Part shown: in pieces, positions 54,917 to 63,803 of the stretch
Position numbering within the stretch: position 1 is the stretch's first letter
Layout: each line of letters starts with the position of its first letter
Source of the DNA: Burkholderia metallica
GTDB taxonomy: Bacteria > Pseudomonadota > Gammaproteobacteria > Burkholderiales > Burkholderiaceae
Assembly: GCF_902832845.1 (NCBI RefSeq)
Contig: NZ_CADFDB010000002.1
Span: 248,001-312,000, forward strand
Direction: 5' to 3'
Length of the DNA: 64,000 nucleotides
Made by a program: the position numbers and the translations under genes
The notes under the pieces: generated by a model
Database searches by the model: none
What the model was told of the DNA's origin: nothing
Seen by the model: only the letters and a program-made list of their open reading frames with translations

Positions 54917-57088
54917 ATGCCCAACACCCCATTGCTGCACCGACACCTGTTCGCCGCGCTGGCGGCCGGCCTGTTCTGGATTCCGGCCGCCCATGCCAGC
55001 GGGGACGACGGCTGCTATGCGCCCCCCACGCTCCGGCAAACCGCCTACTCGTGCGCGAACGTGCCGATGCTCAGCCCCGCCAACGACACCCGCATCAACG
55101 CGATGCTGATGATGGTCGACAGCGCCAAGGTCGCGCAGACGTTTCCGGACCCGAAGACGATCCCGGCGAAAGACCGGATCAACCAGATCGTCGTGCCGTT
55201 CCCGATGGACTTCTCCGGATGGATCGACATCGGGCAGAAAGCGCCCGACAAGAGCGGCGACGCCGCGGATGCCGACACGGCGTCGAACCGGTACGCCGAC
55301 GGCGAAGGCAGCATCTGCCGCAGCATGCGCGCGGGCGCCGACGCATTCAACGACGCACTGGGCAGCGCCGGCGGCCTCCCCGCCGATGAAGCCGCACGGC
55401 TGCGCACCGCGCGCGCCGACATCGCCCAGAAGACCTGTGCCGCGGGCGGCGCGAGCGCGGCCTGGGCAAAGCCGCCGGTCAAGTCGCCGCTCGGCCAGCA
55501 GTTCGCCGCCTACCTCGACGGCACGAACGCGTTCTACCGCGCCGACTTCCTGGGCGCGACCCGCGCGTTCGCGAGCGCGTCGCACAGCGCGAACCCGTGG
55601 CTGAAGGAAACCGGGCTCTACATGGCCGGGCGCGCGCAACTGAACGCCGCGCAGGCCAACGCGTTCGACAACGACAGCCCCGTGCCGTCGCGCGAGCGCG
55701 TGACGAAGGTGTCGCTCGACGCCGCGAATACGGTCTTTCGCACCTACCTGAAGATCTATCCGCAGGGACGCTATGCGACCTCCGCGACGGGGCTGCTGCG
55801 GCGTGTCGCGTGGCTCGGCGGGAACGTCACGCAGCAGGCCGACCTGTACGGCCACGCGCTTGCGCGCTGGTCGCCGGCGACGTCGAACGTGCCGCTGATC
55901 CAGCTCGCGAACGAACTCGACAGCAAGCTGCTGTTCGGCGCGGAATTCGATGCGCGACAGATTCAGTCGCCGACCGTGCTCGCGACCGTCGACCTGCTGC
56001 GCATGCGCACGTCGGACAGCAGCGATTCGAGCCGCGCCAAGCCGCTGACGCTGGACGACCTGCAGGCGCAGAAGCCGCGCTTCGCGAACGCGCCCGCGCT
56101 CCATGACTACCTGCTCGCGACCTGGTACGTGCAGGTCGGCCGCAAGCCGGACGCCGCGCTCGCGTTGCTGCCGCAGGCACCCGCCGAGCCGCTCGACTAC
56201 TTCGGCCTGAGCCAGCAGGCGCTGCGCGGGTTCGCGCTGGAAGATAGCGGCCAGACCGACAAGGCGCGCCAGCTGTGGCGCGACCTGATCCCGCTCGCGA
56301 CGTTCCGCTTCCAGCGCGAAGCCCTGGAACTCGCGCTCGCGATCAACCTGGAGCAAGCCGGGCTCGTCAACGATGCGTTCGCCGACGATTCGCCGGTGCA
56401 GAACGCCGCGATCCGCGCCGTGCTGCTGCAACGCTCGGCCAGTGCGGACCTGCTGCGCGCGCAGGCGCAAAACCAGGCGAGCGGCGGCGCGCTGCGCGAC
56501 ACCGCGCTGTACACGCTGCTGTACAAGGAACTCACGCGTTCGCACTACGCCGAATTCATCGCCGATGCCGCGCTGGTGCCCGGCACGCCGGCCGATCCGC
56601 TGAAGCCGTTCGTCGCGGCGGGCGCGAAAAACGAAGACGGCTATGTGTGCCCGTCCGCGCACGACATCGCCGCGACGCTCCAGCAGAATCCCGCCGATGC
56701 GAAGGGGCTGAACTGTCTCGCCGATTTCGTGCGCCTGCACCCGCCCGCGTCGGGCCTCGAAGGCGATCCGGTGCCACCGTGGATGCGCTATGCGTCGAAG
56801 ACCTCCGCCACCCGCATCCCGCCGACGCTCGGCGCGGCGCCGTCGCAGTTCGCGGGCAAGCCGTACGAGCGGATGTCGAGCTACGTGACGGTGATGGCCG
56901 ATGCGCAGGCGAACCCGAACGACCGGGCGTACGCGTATTACCGTGCGATCAAGTGCTATGCGCCGGCCGGCTACAACGAATGCGGCGGCAAGGACGTGCC
57001 GAAGAACGCGCGCAAGCGCTGGTTCGATGCGCTGAAGGCCAGCTACCCGGGCAGCCCGTGGGCGCAGAAGCTGCGCTACTACTGGTAA
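54917..57088 (+). CDS. Exported helical-repeat protein of unknown function
   Basis: A 723-residue protein with a signal peptide ending AAHAS near residue 29. The mature part is alpha-helical with TPR-like segments, for example NAFYRADFLGATRAFASAS, KIYPQGRYATSATGLLRRV and ESGQ/DSGQTDKARQLWRDL-type repeats; conserved cysteines occur near the start (GCYAPPTL, YSCANVP) and end (YNECGGKDVP). Periplasmic or outer-membrane associated by inference. It is followed 7 bases later by the DUF3142 gene, an arrangement that I believe is conserved in Burkholderia, so they likely act together. Specific role unknown. Confidence 0.8.
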   Translation: MPNTPLLHRHLFAALAAGLFWIPAAHASGDDGCYAPPTLRQTAYSCANVPMLSPANDTRINAMLMMVDSAKVAQTFPDPKTIPAKDRINQIVVPFPMDFSGWIDIGQKAPDKSGDAADADTASNRYADGEGSICRSMRAGADAFNDALGSAGGLPADEAARLRTARADIAQKTCAAGGASAAWAKPPVKSPLGQQFAAYLDGTNAFYRADFLGATRAFASASHSANPWLKETGLYMAGRAQLNAAQANAFDNDSPVPSRERVTKVSLDAANTVFRTYLKIYPQGRYATSATGLLRRVAWLGGNVTQQADLYGHALARWSPATSNVPLIQLANELDSKLLFGAEFDARQIQSPTVLATVDLLRMRTSDSSDSSRAKPLTLDDLQAQKPRFANAPALHDYLLATWYVQVGRKPDAALALLPQAPAEPLDYFGLSQQALRGFALEDSGQTDKARQLWRDLIPLATFRFQREALELALAINLEQAGLVNDAFADDSPVQNAAIRAVLLQRSASADLLRAQAQNQASGGALRDTALYTLLYKELTRSHYAEFIADAALVPGTPADPLKPFVAAGAKNEDGYVCPSAHDIAATLQQNPADAKGLNCLADFVRLHPPASGLEGDPVPPWMRYASKTSATRIPPTLGAAPSQFAGKPYERMSSYVTVMADAQANPNDRAYAYYRAIKCYAPAGYNECGGKDVPKNARKRWFDALKASYPGSPWAQKLRYYW

Positions 57089-57095
57089 GCGCCGC

Positions 57096-57809
57096 GTGAA
57101 GCGTATCGCGTGCATCGCGTGTGTCGCGCTGCTGGCCGGGCGCGTCGCGCTGGCCGGCACCGTCGACGCCAAGCAGTACGACGCGTTCTGGCTGTGGGCG
57201 GGCGTGAAGCCGCAGGCGGTCGTGCGCGACGCCCGCGCCGTCTACGTGCTGCAAGGGCAGATCGAAGCGTCGCCGCGGGACGAGTCGCAGGTCCGCGTGA
57301 TCGCGCAGGGTGTCGCGCTGCCGCCCGCGCCGAACGCGCGCGTCTGGCTCGTCTATCGTGCGCACACGCTGCGCTGGACGCCGCGCGTCGCGCAGATCAT
57401 GCTCGCGCAGCTCACGCGCTGGCGCGCGTCGGGCCGCACGATCGCCGGCATCCAGATCGACTTCGATGCGCGCACGCGCCACCTGCAGGATTACCTCGAA
57501 TTCCTGCGGTCGCTGCGCGAGACGCTGCCCGCCGATTGCCGGCTGAGCATCACCGGGCTGCTCGACTGGAGCAGCCGCATCGATACCGACCAGGTCAACC
57601 AGCTCAGGGGAATCGTCGACGAAGTGGTCGTACAGACCTACCAGGGCCGCCGCACGATCCCCGACTACGCGGACTACCTGCCGCGCGTCGCGCGGCTGCA
57701 GTTGCCGTTTCGCATCGGCATCATCCAGGGCGGCGAGTGGGACGCGCCGCCCTACCTCGCGACGAACCCGTGGTTCCGCGGCTACGTCGTGTTCCTGCGC
57801 AACGGCTGA
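57096..57809 (+). CDS. DUF3142 family exported protein
   Basis: A 237-residue protein with an N-terminal signal-like segment (CIACVALLAGRVALAG) and a TIM-barrel-like domain of the DUF3142 family: IAGIQIDFDARTRHLQDY, GLLDWSSRIDTDQVNQL and DEVVVQTYQGRRTIPDY. These strand-loop motifs with acidic residues resemble glycoside-hydrolase-type barrels, but no activity is established. It starts at GTG 57096, 7 bases after the upstream stop, so translation is probably coupled. Confidence 0.82.
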   Translation: MKRIACIACVALLAGRVALAGTVDAKQYDAFWLWAGVKPQAVVRDARAVYVLQGQIEASPRDESQVRVIAQGVALPPAPNARVWLVYRAHTLRWTPRVAQIMLAQLTRWRASGRTIAGIQIDFDARTRHLQDYLEFLRSLRETLPADCRLSITGLLDWSSRIDTDQVNQLRGIVDEVVVQTYQGRRTIPDYADYLPRVARLQLPFRIGIIQGGEWDAPPYLATNPWFRGYVVFLRNG

Positions 57810-58001
57810 CGGGCAAAGCAAGGCGGCGTCGACCGCACCCGTGCTCCGGCTTCGTGATCGTCGATCTTCAGCATCGTCTCGCGTAACCTGGCATCGCATC
57901 CTCGCGGCCGTCGAGCTTGCGGCCGAAGGTCGCGCTGAACCGGTTCGGTCTCCCGCGACGGCGCGGCCCGCCGCAGCGGGCCGGTGCCGCCCCGGCAACC
58001 G

Positions 58002-58838
58002 TTATGCCTGCACGAAAGCCAGCAGGTCGGCGTTGAGCACGTCCGCGTTGATCGTCAGCATCCCGTGCGAGTAGCCCGGGTACGTCTTCAGCGTGCCGTT
58101 CTTCAGCAGCTTGATCGACTTCAGCGCGGCATCCGCGATCGGCACGATCTGGTCGTCTTCGCCGTGCAGCACGAGCGTCGGGACCGAGATCGACTTCAGG
58201 TCTTCGGTCTGGTCCGTTTCCGAAAACGCCTTGATGCCCTCGTAATGCGCCTTGGCGCTACCCTCCATCCCCTGCCGCCACCAGTTGCGGATCACGCCCT
58301 GATGCACGGTTGCACCGTTGCGGTTGAACCCGTAGAACGGGCCGCTCGGCACATCGAGGAAGAACTGCGCGCGATTGTCCGCGAGCGCCTTGCGGAAGCC
58401 GTCGAACACCTCGATCGGCAACCCTTCGGGGTTCGATTCGGTTTTCAGCATCAGCGGCGGCACGGCGCTGACCAGCACCGCCTTCGCGACGCGGCCGGCC
58501 GGCTCGCCGTGCTTCGCGACGTAGCGCGCCACTTCGCCGCCGCCCGTCGAATGGCCGATGTGCACCGCGTTGCGCAGGTCGAGCGCTTCGACGACCGCGA
58601 ACGCATCTGCCGCGTAATGATCCATGTCATGGCCGTCCGACACCTGCGCCGACCGCCCATGGCCACGCCGATCGTGCGCCACCACGCGATAGCCCTTCTG
58701 GACGAAGAAGAGCATCTGCGCGTCCCAGTCGTCCGCGGACAACGGCCAGCCATGATGGAAGACGATGGGCTGCGCGTCCTTCGGCCCCCAGTCCTTGTAG
58801 AAAATCTCGACGTGATCTTTCGTGGTGACGTATGGCAT
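58002..58838 (-). CDS. Alpha/beta hydrolase, non-haem chloroperoxidase/esterase type
   Basis: A 278-residue alpha/beta hydrolase. Nucleophile elbow GHSTGGGE (GxSxG), catalytic Asp region HGEDDQIVP and catalytic His in GYSHGM; the oxyanion-hole motif HHGWPLSADDW is at residues 28-38. The overall pattern, including SAVPPLMLKTESNPEGLP, is that of cofactor-free haloperoxidase/perhydrolase proteins, which in vivo usually act as esterases. Cytoplasmic. Monocistronic as far as can be seen. Confidence 0.93.
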   Translation of the reverse strand: MPYVTTKDHVEIFYKDWGPKDAQPIVFHHGWPLSADDWDAQMLFFVQKGYRVVAHDRRGHGRSAQVSDGHDMDHYAADAFAVVEALDLRNAVHIGHSTGGGEVARYVAKHGEPAGRVAKAVLVSAVPPLMLKTESNPEGLPIEVFDGFRKALADNRAQFFLDVPSGPFYGFNRNGATVHQGVIRNWWRQGMEGSAKAHYEGIKAFSETDQTEDLKSISVPTLVLHGEDDQIVPIADAALKSIKLLKNGTLKTYPGYSHGMLTINADVLNADLLAFVQA

Positions 58839-59028
58839 CGCGGACTCCTGTGAGGTGGATGAAGGTGGCGCTCCGGCCGGTAGCCATTATGGGACAGGTT
58901 TGTTAAACGATGCTTCCAGGATGCGAACGAGCGTCGGCGATCCGGTCGACGCGTGCGAAACCTCGCGGTGCGAACGATGCCGCGTCGACGCGCCCGTGCC
59001 CGTCGTGCCCGGCGCGCCGCCTCGCGCG

Positions 59029-59859
59029 TCAACCGTCCGTCGACACCGTCACGGCCTCCCACGCCCGGATTTCCTCGTCCAGCGCCGCCAGCTTGCCGCG
59101 CACGAGCCGCAGCGCGTCGCTGCCGAGCAGCAGATGCGCGGGCGGATGGTCCGACGCGATCGCCGCGAGCATCGCCCGCGCGGCCTTCGCGGGATCGCCC
59201 AGCTGCTTGCCGCTCCTCTCTTCGCGTGCCTGACGGATCGGATCGAAGAGCGCGTCGTAATCCGCGATCGAGCGCGGCGTGCGCGACATCGAGCGGCCGG
59301 CCCAGTCGGTGCGGAACGAACCCGGCGCGACGGCCGTCACCGCGATGCCGAACGGCGCCAGCTCCTTGCCGGCGGCTTCGGAAATGCCTTCCAGCGCGAA
59401 CTTGCTGCCGCAGTAGTACGCGATGCCCGGCATCGTGATGTGGCCACCCATCGACGTGACGTTCAGGATGCGGCCGTGCCGCCGTTCGCGCATGTACGGC
59501 ACGACCGCCTTCATCATCGCCACCGCGCCGAATACGTTCACGTCGAACTGCCTGCGCATCTCCGCGAGCGGCGATTCTTCCATGATCCCTTCGTGCCCGT
59601 AGCCGGCGTTGTTCACGAGCACGTCGACGGGCCCGACGTTCGCCTCGATGTCAGCCACGACGCCGTCGATGCGATCGAAGTCGGTCACGTCGAGCACGCG
59701 CGCGACCGCCTGCGCGGACAGCGCGTCGAAATCCCGCGCCGCTTGCTCGCTTCTCACGGTGCCGACCACCGTGTGACCGGCCGCGAGCGCTTCCTGAGCG
59801 AGCGCGCGGCCGAAGCCGCTGCTGACGCCGGTGATGAGCATGAGGTTGCCAGATGCCAT
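59029..59859 (-). CDS. SDR-family oxidoreductase
   Basis: A 276-residue SDR of the atypical group with TGVSSGFGRALA as cofactor motif, VNNAGYGHEG as NAG motif and YYCGSKFAL as the YxxxK. SMGGHITMPG precedes it with the catalytic Ser. These proteins are often annotated as oxidoreductases acting on ketones or steroids, but specificity is not readable. It is divergent from an AraC regulator, 94 bases away, which probably controls it. Confidence 0.92.
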   Translation of the reverse strand: MASGNLMLITGVSSGFGRALAQEALAAGHTVVGTVRSEQAARDFDALSAQAVARVLDVTDFDRIDGVVADIEANVGPVDVLVNNAGYGHEGIMEESPLAEMRRQFDVNVFGAVAMMKAVVPYMRERRHGRILNVTSMGGHITMPGIAYYCGSKFALEGISEAAGKELAPFGIAVTAVAPGSFRTDWAGRSMSRTPRSIADYDALFDPIRQAREERSGKQLGDPAKAARAMLAAIASDHPPAHLLLGSDALRLVRGKLAALDEEIRAWEAVTVSTDG

Positions 59860-59953
59860 GTGAGCTTCTCCCGAATGTCGATTGAAGCATGCATACTAGT
59901 CTGACCCGCTACGCGGAATAAGCCCGATTCCGCTGATTTTCTTGCACAAAACT

Positions 59954-60925
59954 ATGAGTAACGAGCCCTCTTCCGACCGTGTTCCGTCGCTGCCGCCGCG
60001 CGAACGCAAGCGCCTGGTTGCGCTGCTGCGCGCGCTGGCGCCCGACGAAGGCTACAACCTGACGGCGCTGCCGAGCGTGCGCATCCTGCGCTCGAACCGC
60101 GCGCTGTCGCGCACGCCGGTGCTGTACGACCCGGGCATCGTGATCGTGTGCCAGGGCTGCAAGCGCGGCTACTTCGGCGGCGAGCGCTATCTGTACGACG
60201 CGCATCACTATCTGGCGGTGTCCGTGCCCGTGCCGTTCACCATGGAAACCGACGCCACGCCGGAACGCCCGCTGCTCGCGCTGTACCTGCACCTCGATTT
60301 CACGCTGGCCGCCGAACTCGCCGCGCAGATCGACCGGGCAGGCATCGCGGAGCCCGTGCAGGCACCCCGCAGCATGATGTCGACGCCGATGGACGAGACG
60401 ATGCACGCATCGGTGCTGCGTTTCGTCGACGCGCTGCACCGGCCGCTCGACGCCGCGGTGCTCGGCCCGGCGTTGCTGCGCGAGCTGTATTTCCGCGTGC
60501 TCACCGGCGCGCAGGGCAGCGCGATGCGCAGCGCGCTGGCGATGCGCGGGCAGTTCGGCCGGATCGGCCGGTCGCTGCGCGTGATCCACGCCGATTACGC
60601 GCAGCCGCTCGACGTGTCGCAACTGGCCGACGAAGCCGGCATGAGCGTGCCGAGCTTTCACAGTCACTTCAAGGCGATCACGCAGGTGTCGCCGATGCAG
60701 TACCTGAAGTCGATCCGGCTGCATCAGGCGCGCTTGCTGATGGTGCGCGAGGACCTGACTGCGGAAGCGGCCGGCTATGCGGTCGGGTATGCGAGCCCGT
60801 CGCAGTTCAGCCGCGAATTCAAACGCCTGTTCGGCCTGACGCCGGCGAAGGAAACGCAGCGCATGCGCGACAGCTTCGCTCTTCCGGCGGCGTTCGACGA
60901 TGCGGCGTTCGTGTCGTCGCATTGA
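59954..60925 (+). CDS. AraC-family transcriptional regulator
   Basis: A 323-residue regulator with the AraC_N-type effector domain (residues 15-190; VIVCQGCKRGYFGGERYLYDA, VSVPVPFTMETDA) and a C-terminal DNA-binding domain with helix-turn-helix units in VSQLADEAGMSVPSFHSHFK and AGYAVGYASPSQFSREFKRLFG. The ATG at 59954 gives the expected N-terminus; an upstream TTG at 59942 is in frame. It probably regulates the divergent SDR gene, as is common for this subgroup. Confidence 0.93.
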   Translation: MSNEPSSDRVPSLPPRERKRLVALLRALAPDEGYNLTALPSVRILRSNRALSRTPVLYDPGIVIVCQGCKRGYFGGERYLYDAHHYLAVSVPVPFTMETDATPERPLLALYLHLDFTLAAELAAQIDRAGIAEPVQAPRSMMSTPMDETMHASVLRFVDALHRPLDAAVLGPALLRELYFRVLTGAQGSAMRSALAMRGQFGRIGRSLRVIHADYAQPLDVSQLADEAGMSVPSFHSHFKAITQVSPMQYLKSIRLHQARLLMVREDLTAEAAGYAVGYASPSQFSREFKRLFGLTPAKETQRMRDSFALPAAFDDAAFVSSH

Positions 60926-60957
60926 ACGGCGTCGATATCCGGCCGTGTCGCTTGCCG

Positions 60958-61593
60958 TCAACGCACGGCATCGCGCACGAGACCGGCGACCGACTTCAGG
61001 ATGAGCGCGGTCACGCCCCAGATGTCCTGCGTCTGCTCCGCCCAGTACCACGCGCCCGTGCGCTCGCCGTCCGTGTATTGCCGCAGCAGATCCGGATTCA
61101 GCAGCACGGAGAACGGAAACTCGAAGATCTCGGCGACTTCCGCGGGCGCCGCCTCCCATAGCGCCGTTTCCGGCACGATGCCGATCACGGGAAAGATCGC
61201 GTGACGGCGCTTTCTGGTCTTGTGAATCGGCAAGCTGCCGACTACGCGGACCGCGTCCGGCGCGAGGCGGATTTCCTCGAACGCCTCGCGCAATGCGGTC
61301 GCGCCGATATCGCGATCGGACGCCGCCGGGCGGCCGCCCGGAAAGCTCACATGCGACGAGTATTCGCTGAGATTCGGCGCGCGCAGGGTCAACAGGATCG
61401 TTGGCTCACGGCGTGCGACGATCGCGACCAGCACTGCCGAGAATTTCCACTGCCCGTCGTTGTCCGCGAGCGATTGCATCGCCGTCGGCCAGTCGGTGCC
61501 GGCAGGAATGCCGCAGCCTTCCACCGCACGGACGATCGCGTCGAGCACGGCCGGCTCGCCGCCGGTATTCGCGACGTTTCCGTCAGGTTCCAT
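60958..61593 (-). CDS. NUDIX hydrolase, CoA pyrophosphatase type
   Basis: A 211-residue NUDIX protein. The nudix box is recognisable as GGRPAASDRDIGATALREAFEEI (shown only in part here; GG...REAFEEI), with the preceding SFPGG typical of CoA-diphosphatases (NudL/YeaB). Those enzymes cleave CoA to phosphopantetheine and 3',5'-ADP. AGGAGG lies just before the ATG at 61593. The first glutamate of the canonical box is replaced by Asp, so activity may differ; the REAFEE core is intact. Confidence 0.85.
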   Translation of the reverse strand: MEPDGNVANTGGEPAVLDAIVRAVEGCGIPAGTDWPTAMQSLADNDGQWKFSAVLVAIVARREPTILLTLRAPNLSEYSSHVSFPGGRPAASDRDIGATALREAFEEIRLAPDAVRVVGSLPIHKTRKRRHAIFPVIGIVPETALWEAAPAEVAEIFEFPFSVLLNPDLLRQYTDGERTGAWYWAEQTQDIWGVTALILKSVAGLVRDAVR

Positions 61594-62358
61594 GACTTCC
61601 TCCTGCGTGCGGCAACCGGCACGCGCCGGGCGACCCTGACCCCGACAGGTGTTGCGTGGGTGCGGCGTCGTTGGGGGCAATCCGATCATGCCGCGTTCGC
61701 GTGCGATCGCCCATCACACGCACGAAGCCGCGACCGTCCGCTGCGGCGCGAAACGCTTCGCCGGCGTGGCGCAAGCCCGATCGGCGGCGATCAACGGTGC
61801 AATCCCATCATGCACGAAAATCGGATGTCGAATCGTCGTCGCGCGCGTCATCGTCAATGCGCGAACGCAGCGCTTCGCGGGCGGCCGGAACGAAGCGATC
61901 GGCGATCTCGGGCCGCTGCGCGAGGCGTCGAGACGCACGTGGCGATTTGCGGCAATCGCACGCTCACCGCGGCGCGCCGCCGCGACAGGAACAAATGCGG
62001 CGCGAGCGCCAGTCTGCGGCGGTCCGGTCGCCGGATCGTGGTAGCGGTAGCGGACGACACCGAGGCGGCAGTCTCGGATTTCGGCGATCATTCATCCGGT
62101 CACGCCACCTTGACGACCCATTCGGCGATTACGTTGCTCTCGATCGAGACCATCAAGGCGGACATGGGCAGTCGCGTGCAGATCGATGCAATGAATCTGG
62201 CGGAATACAGGAAGCTCCTGAAGCACCCCGACATGCCGGCGATGCTCGCGCCGCTCGATAATCCGAACCGACCGCTGCAACGCCGCGCGGCTGCCCCGCG
62301 TAGCGAGCCGCGCACATTCCGCGCGGACACGGAAATTCCACACTCACACGAGCCTCGA
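61594..62358. other. 765-bp region without a supported gene
   Basis: This is the longest stretch in the window without a gene. An open frame runs into phzF from upstream but has no family match; a segment at about 62164-62270 reads NLAEYRKLLKHPDMPAML, which looks protein-like, but no start or ribosome site supports it. It may include remnants of decayed genes and the phzF-like promoter. Confidence 0.5.
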
Positions 62359-63216
62359 ATGACCTCTTATGCCTTCCGCTTGCTGAACGTGTTCGCCGAA
62401 TCGACGTTCGGCGGCAACCCGTTGTGCGTATTCGAAGATGCGCGTGGCATGGACGACGCGACCATGCGGGCACTCGCGGTGCAGTTCAACCTGTCGGAGA
62501 CGACCTTCGTGCTGCCGTCGGAGCGTGCGCATGCGCGGGTTCGGATCTTCACGCCGGGTCACGAGATGGCGTTTGCGGGCCATCCGACGCTCGGCACCGC
62601 GCAGGTCGTGCGCAGCCTGCTGGGTACGGGCGACCGGCTCGCGCTCGAATTCAAGGCCGGCGTGGTCGACGTCCTCGCGCAAGGCGACGTGTGGACGTTC
62701 ACCGCGCCGCACGCAGGCATGCCGAAGACGGCGCCGTGCGCATTGTCCGATGCACGGATGGCGGCCCTGCTGGGGCTCGACGAAGGCGATCTGCTCGCGC
62801 CGCCGCTCTGGGTCGACACCGGCGCCGACCAGTTGCTCGTCGCGCTCCGCGACCCCGCCGCCGTGCGCCGCGCGCAGCCTGACGGCGCAAGCGTCGACAC
62901 CTGGCCGACGAGCAGCCTCGGCCGCAAGACCGCGTACGTGTTCGCGTTCGACGCCGAGCGGCCGGGGACGGTGGTGTCGCGCTACTTCTTCGTGAAGCAG
63001 GGCAGCGTGTCGGAAGACCCGGGCACCGGGTCCGCCTGTGCGAACCTGGGCGGATGGCTGCTGGCGATGAACCGCAGCCTGCCTGCCGCATTCCAGGTCG
63101 AACAGGGTGAAGCCATCGGCCGGCCTTGCCTGCTGCGGCTATCGGTCGACGCAGCCGGCACGATCGGCGTCGGCGGGCGCGTGATCGAACTCGGGCGCGG
63201 CGTGATCGACGTGTAA
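62359..63216 (+). CDS. PhzF-family isomerase-like protein
   Basis: A 285-residue PhzF/YddE-family protein with the diaminopimelate-epimerase fold. Visible: LLNVFAESTFGGNPLCVFEDA, FNLSETTFVLPS with the conserved catalytic Glu, RIFTPGHEMAFAGHPTLG, and the late EDPGTGSACANLGGWL. PhzF itself isomerises a phenazine precursor, but most family members outside phenazine clusters have unknown substrates; no other phenazine genes are nearby. Start at ATG 62359; upstream in-frame sequence lacks family similarity. Confidence 0.92.
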   Translation: MTSYAFRLLNVFAESTFGGNPLCVFEDARGMDDATMRALAVQFNLSETTFVLPSERAHARVRIFTPGHEMAFAGHPTLGTAQVVRSLLGTGDRLALEFKAGVVDVLAQGDVWTFTAPHAGMPKTAPCALSDARMAALLGLDEGDLLAPPLWVDTGADQLLVALRDPAAVRRAQPDGASVDTWPTSSLGRKTAYVFAFDAERPGTVVSRYFFVKQGSVSEDPGTGSACANLGGWLLAMNRSLPAAFQVEQGEAIGRPCLLRLSVDAAGTIGVGGRVIELGRGVIDV

Positions 63217-63386
63217 CCCAGTTCGGTCGTCGCCGTGCGCGATGGCGAGCTGCGGATACGCGTCGCGCAAATGCGCGCCGATCGGCGTCAACTGGCGAAA
63301 GTTGCGCTCATCGATGAAAGCCGGCGCGTCGAGGTATTGCGGAATGCCATCGTGCACTCCGGTCAGGCTCAAGAGCGGCGGCCACG
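63217..63386 (-). pseudogene. Possible remnant of a decayed gene
   Basis: The minus strand between the toxin gene and the phzF-like gene encodes an uninterrupted protein-like segment (GVHDGIPQYLDAPAFIDERN, then RQLTPIGAHLRDAYPQLAI) with no plausible start codon or ribosome site. It looks like the C-terminal piece of a protein that I cannot name. It may equally be a chance open frame in GC-rich DNA. Confidence 0.25.
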
Positions 63387-63803
63387 TCAGGCCGCCGCTG
63401 CAGGCATCAGCACGGTCAGCCCAGGCAAATCCGCGAAATCCGCGGTGTTCAGCGTCATTAGCACGTAGCCGTGCTCGATTGCCTGCGCCGCGATCCACAG
63501 ATCGTTATAGCGCGGACGCGGCGAGCGGCCGGCTTGCTTGACGGCCGCTGCCAATACGCCGAACGCGGCCGCGGTGTGGCTCGTGACGTCGAGCACCGGC
63601 CGGCGCTCGAGCTGCCTCAGGTGTGCGGCCCGCCGCGCACGCTCAGCGGCGTCCGCGCATGCATGCACGCCGAATGCCAGTTCGCCGAGCGAGACCGTTG
63701 AGATGAACACCGGCGCGTCGCCGGCGGCGTCGATCACGGCGCGCGGCTCAACTGCACCACCCGCCAAGCCCACCCAAACGCAGCTGTCGATAATTACGCC
63801 CAC
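63387..63803 (-). CDS. PIN-domain toxin, VapC type
   Basis: A 138-residue PIN-domain ribonuclease. The acidic active-site residues are in place: Asp6 in IIDSCVW, Glu in SLGELAFGV (about residue 41), Asp in YNDLWIAAQA (about 100), and Asn/Asp in LNTADFADLPGL. VapC toxins cleave tRNA or rRNA and are held inactive by the cognate antitoxin. It starts at GTG 63803, overlapping the antitoxin stop by several bases, a normal arrangement for this module. Confidence 0.92.
   Translation of the reverse strand: MGVIIDSCVWVGLAGGAVEPRAVIDAAGDAPVFISTVSLGELAFGVHACADAAERARRAAHLRQLERRPVLDVTSHTAAAFGVLAAAVKQAGRSPRPRYNDLWIAAQAIEHGYVLMTLNTADFADLPGLTVLMPAAAA

Noticed and set aside
54896-57172. A 758-codon minus-strand frame opposite the exported helical-repeat gene
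   Set aside because: Shadow frame; the plus-strand product has a signal peptide and TPR-like pattern.
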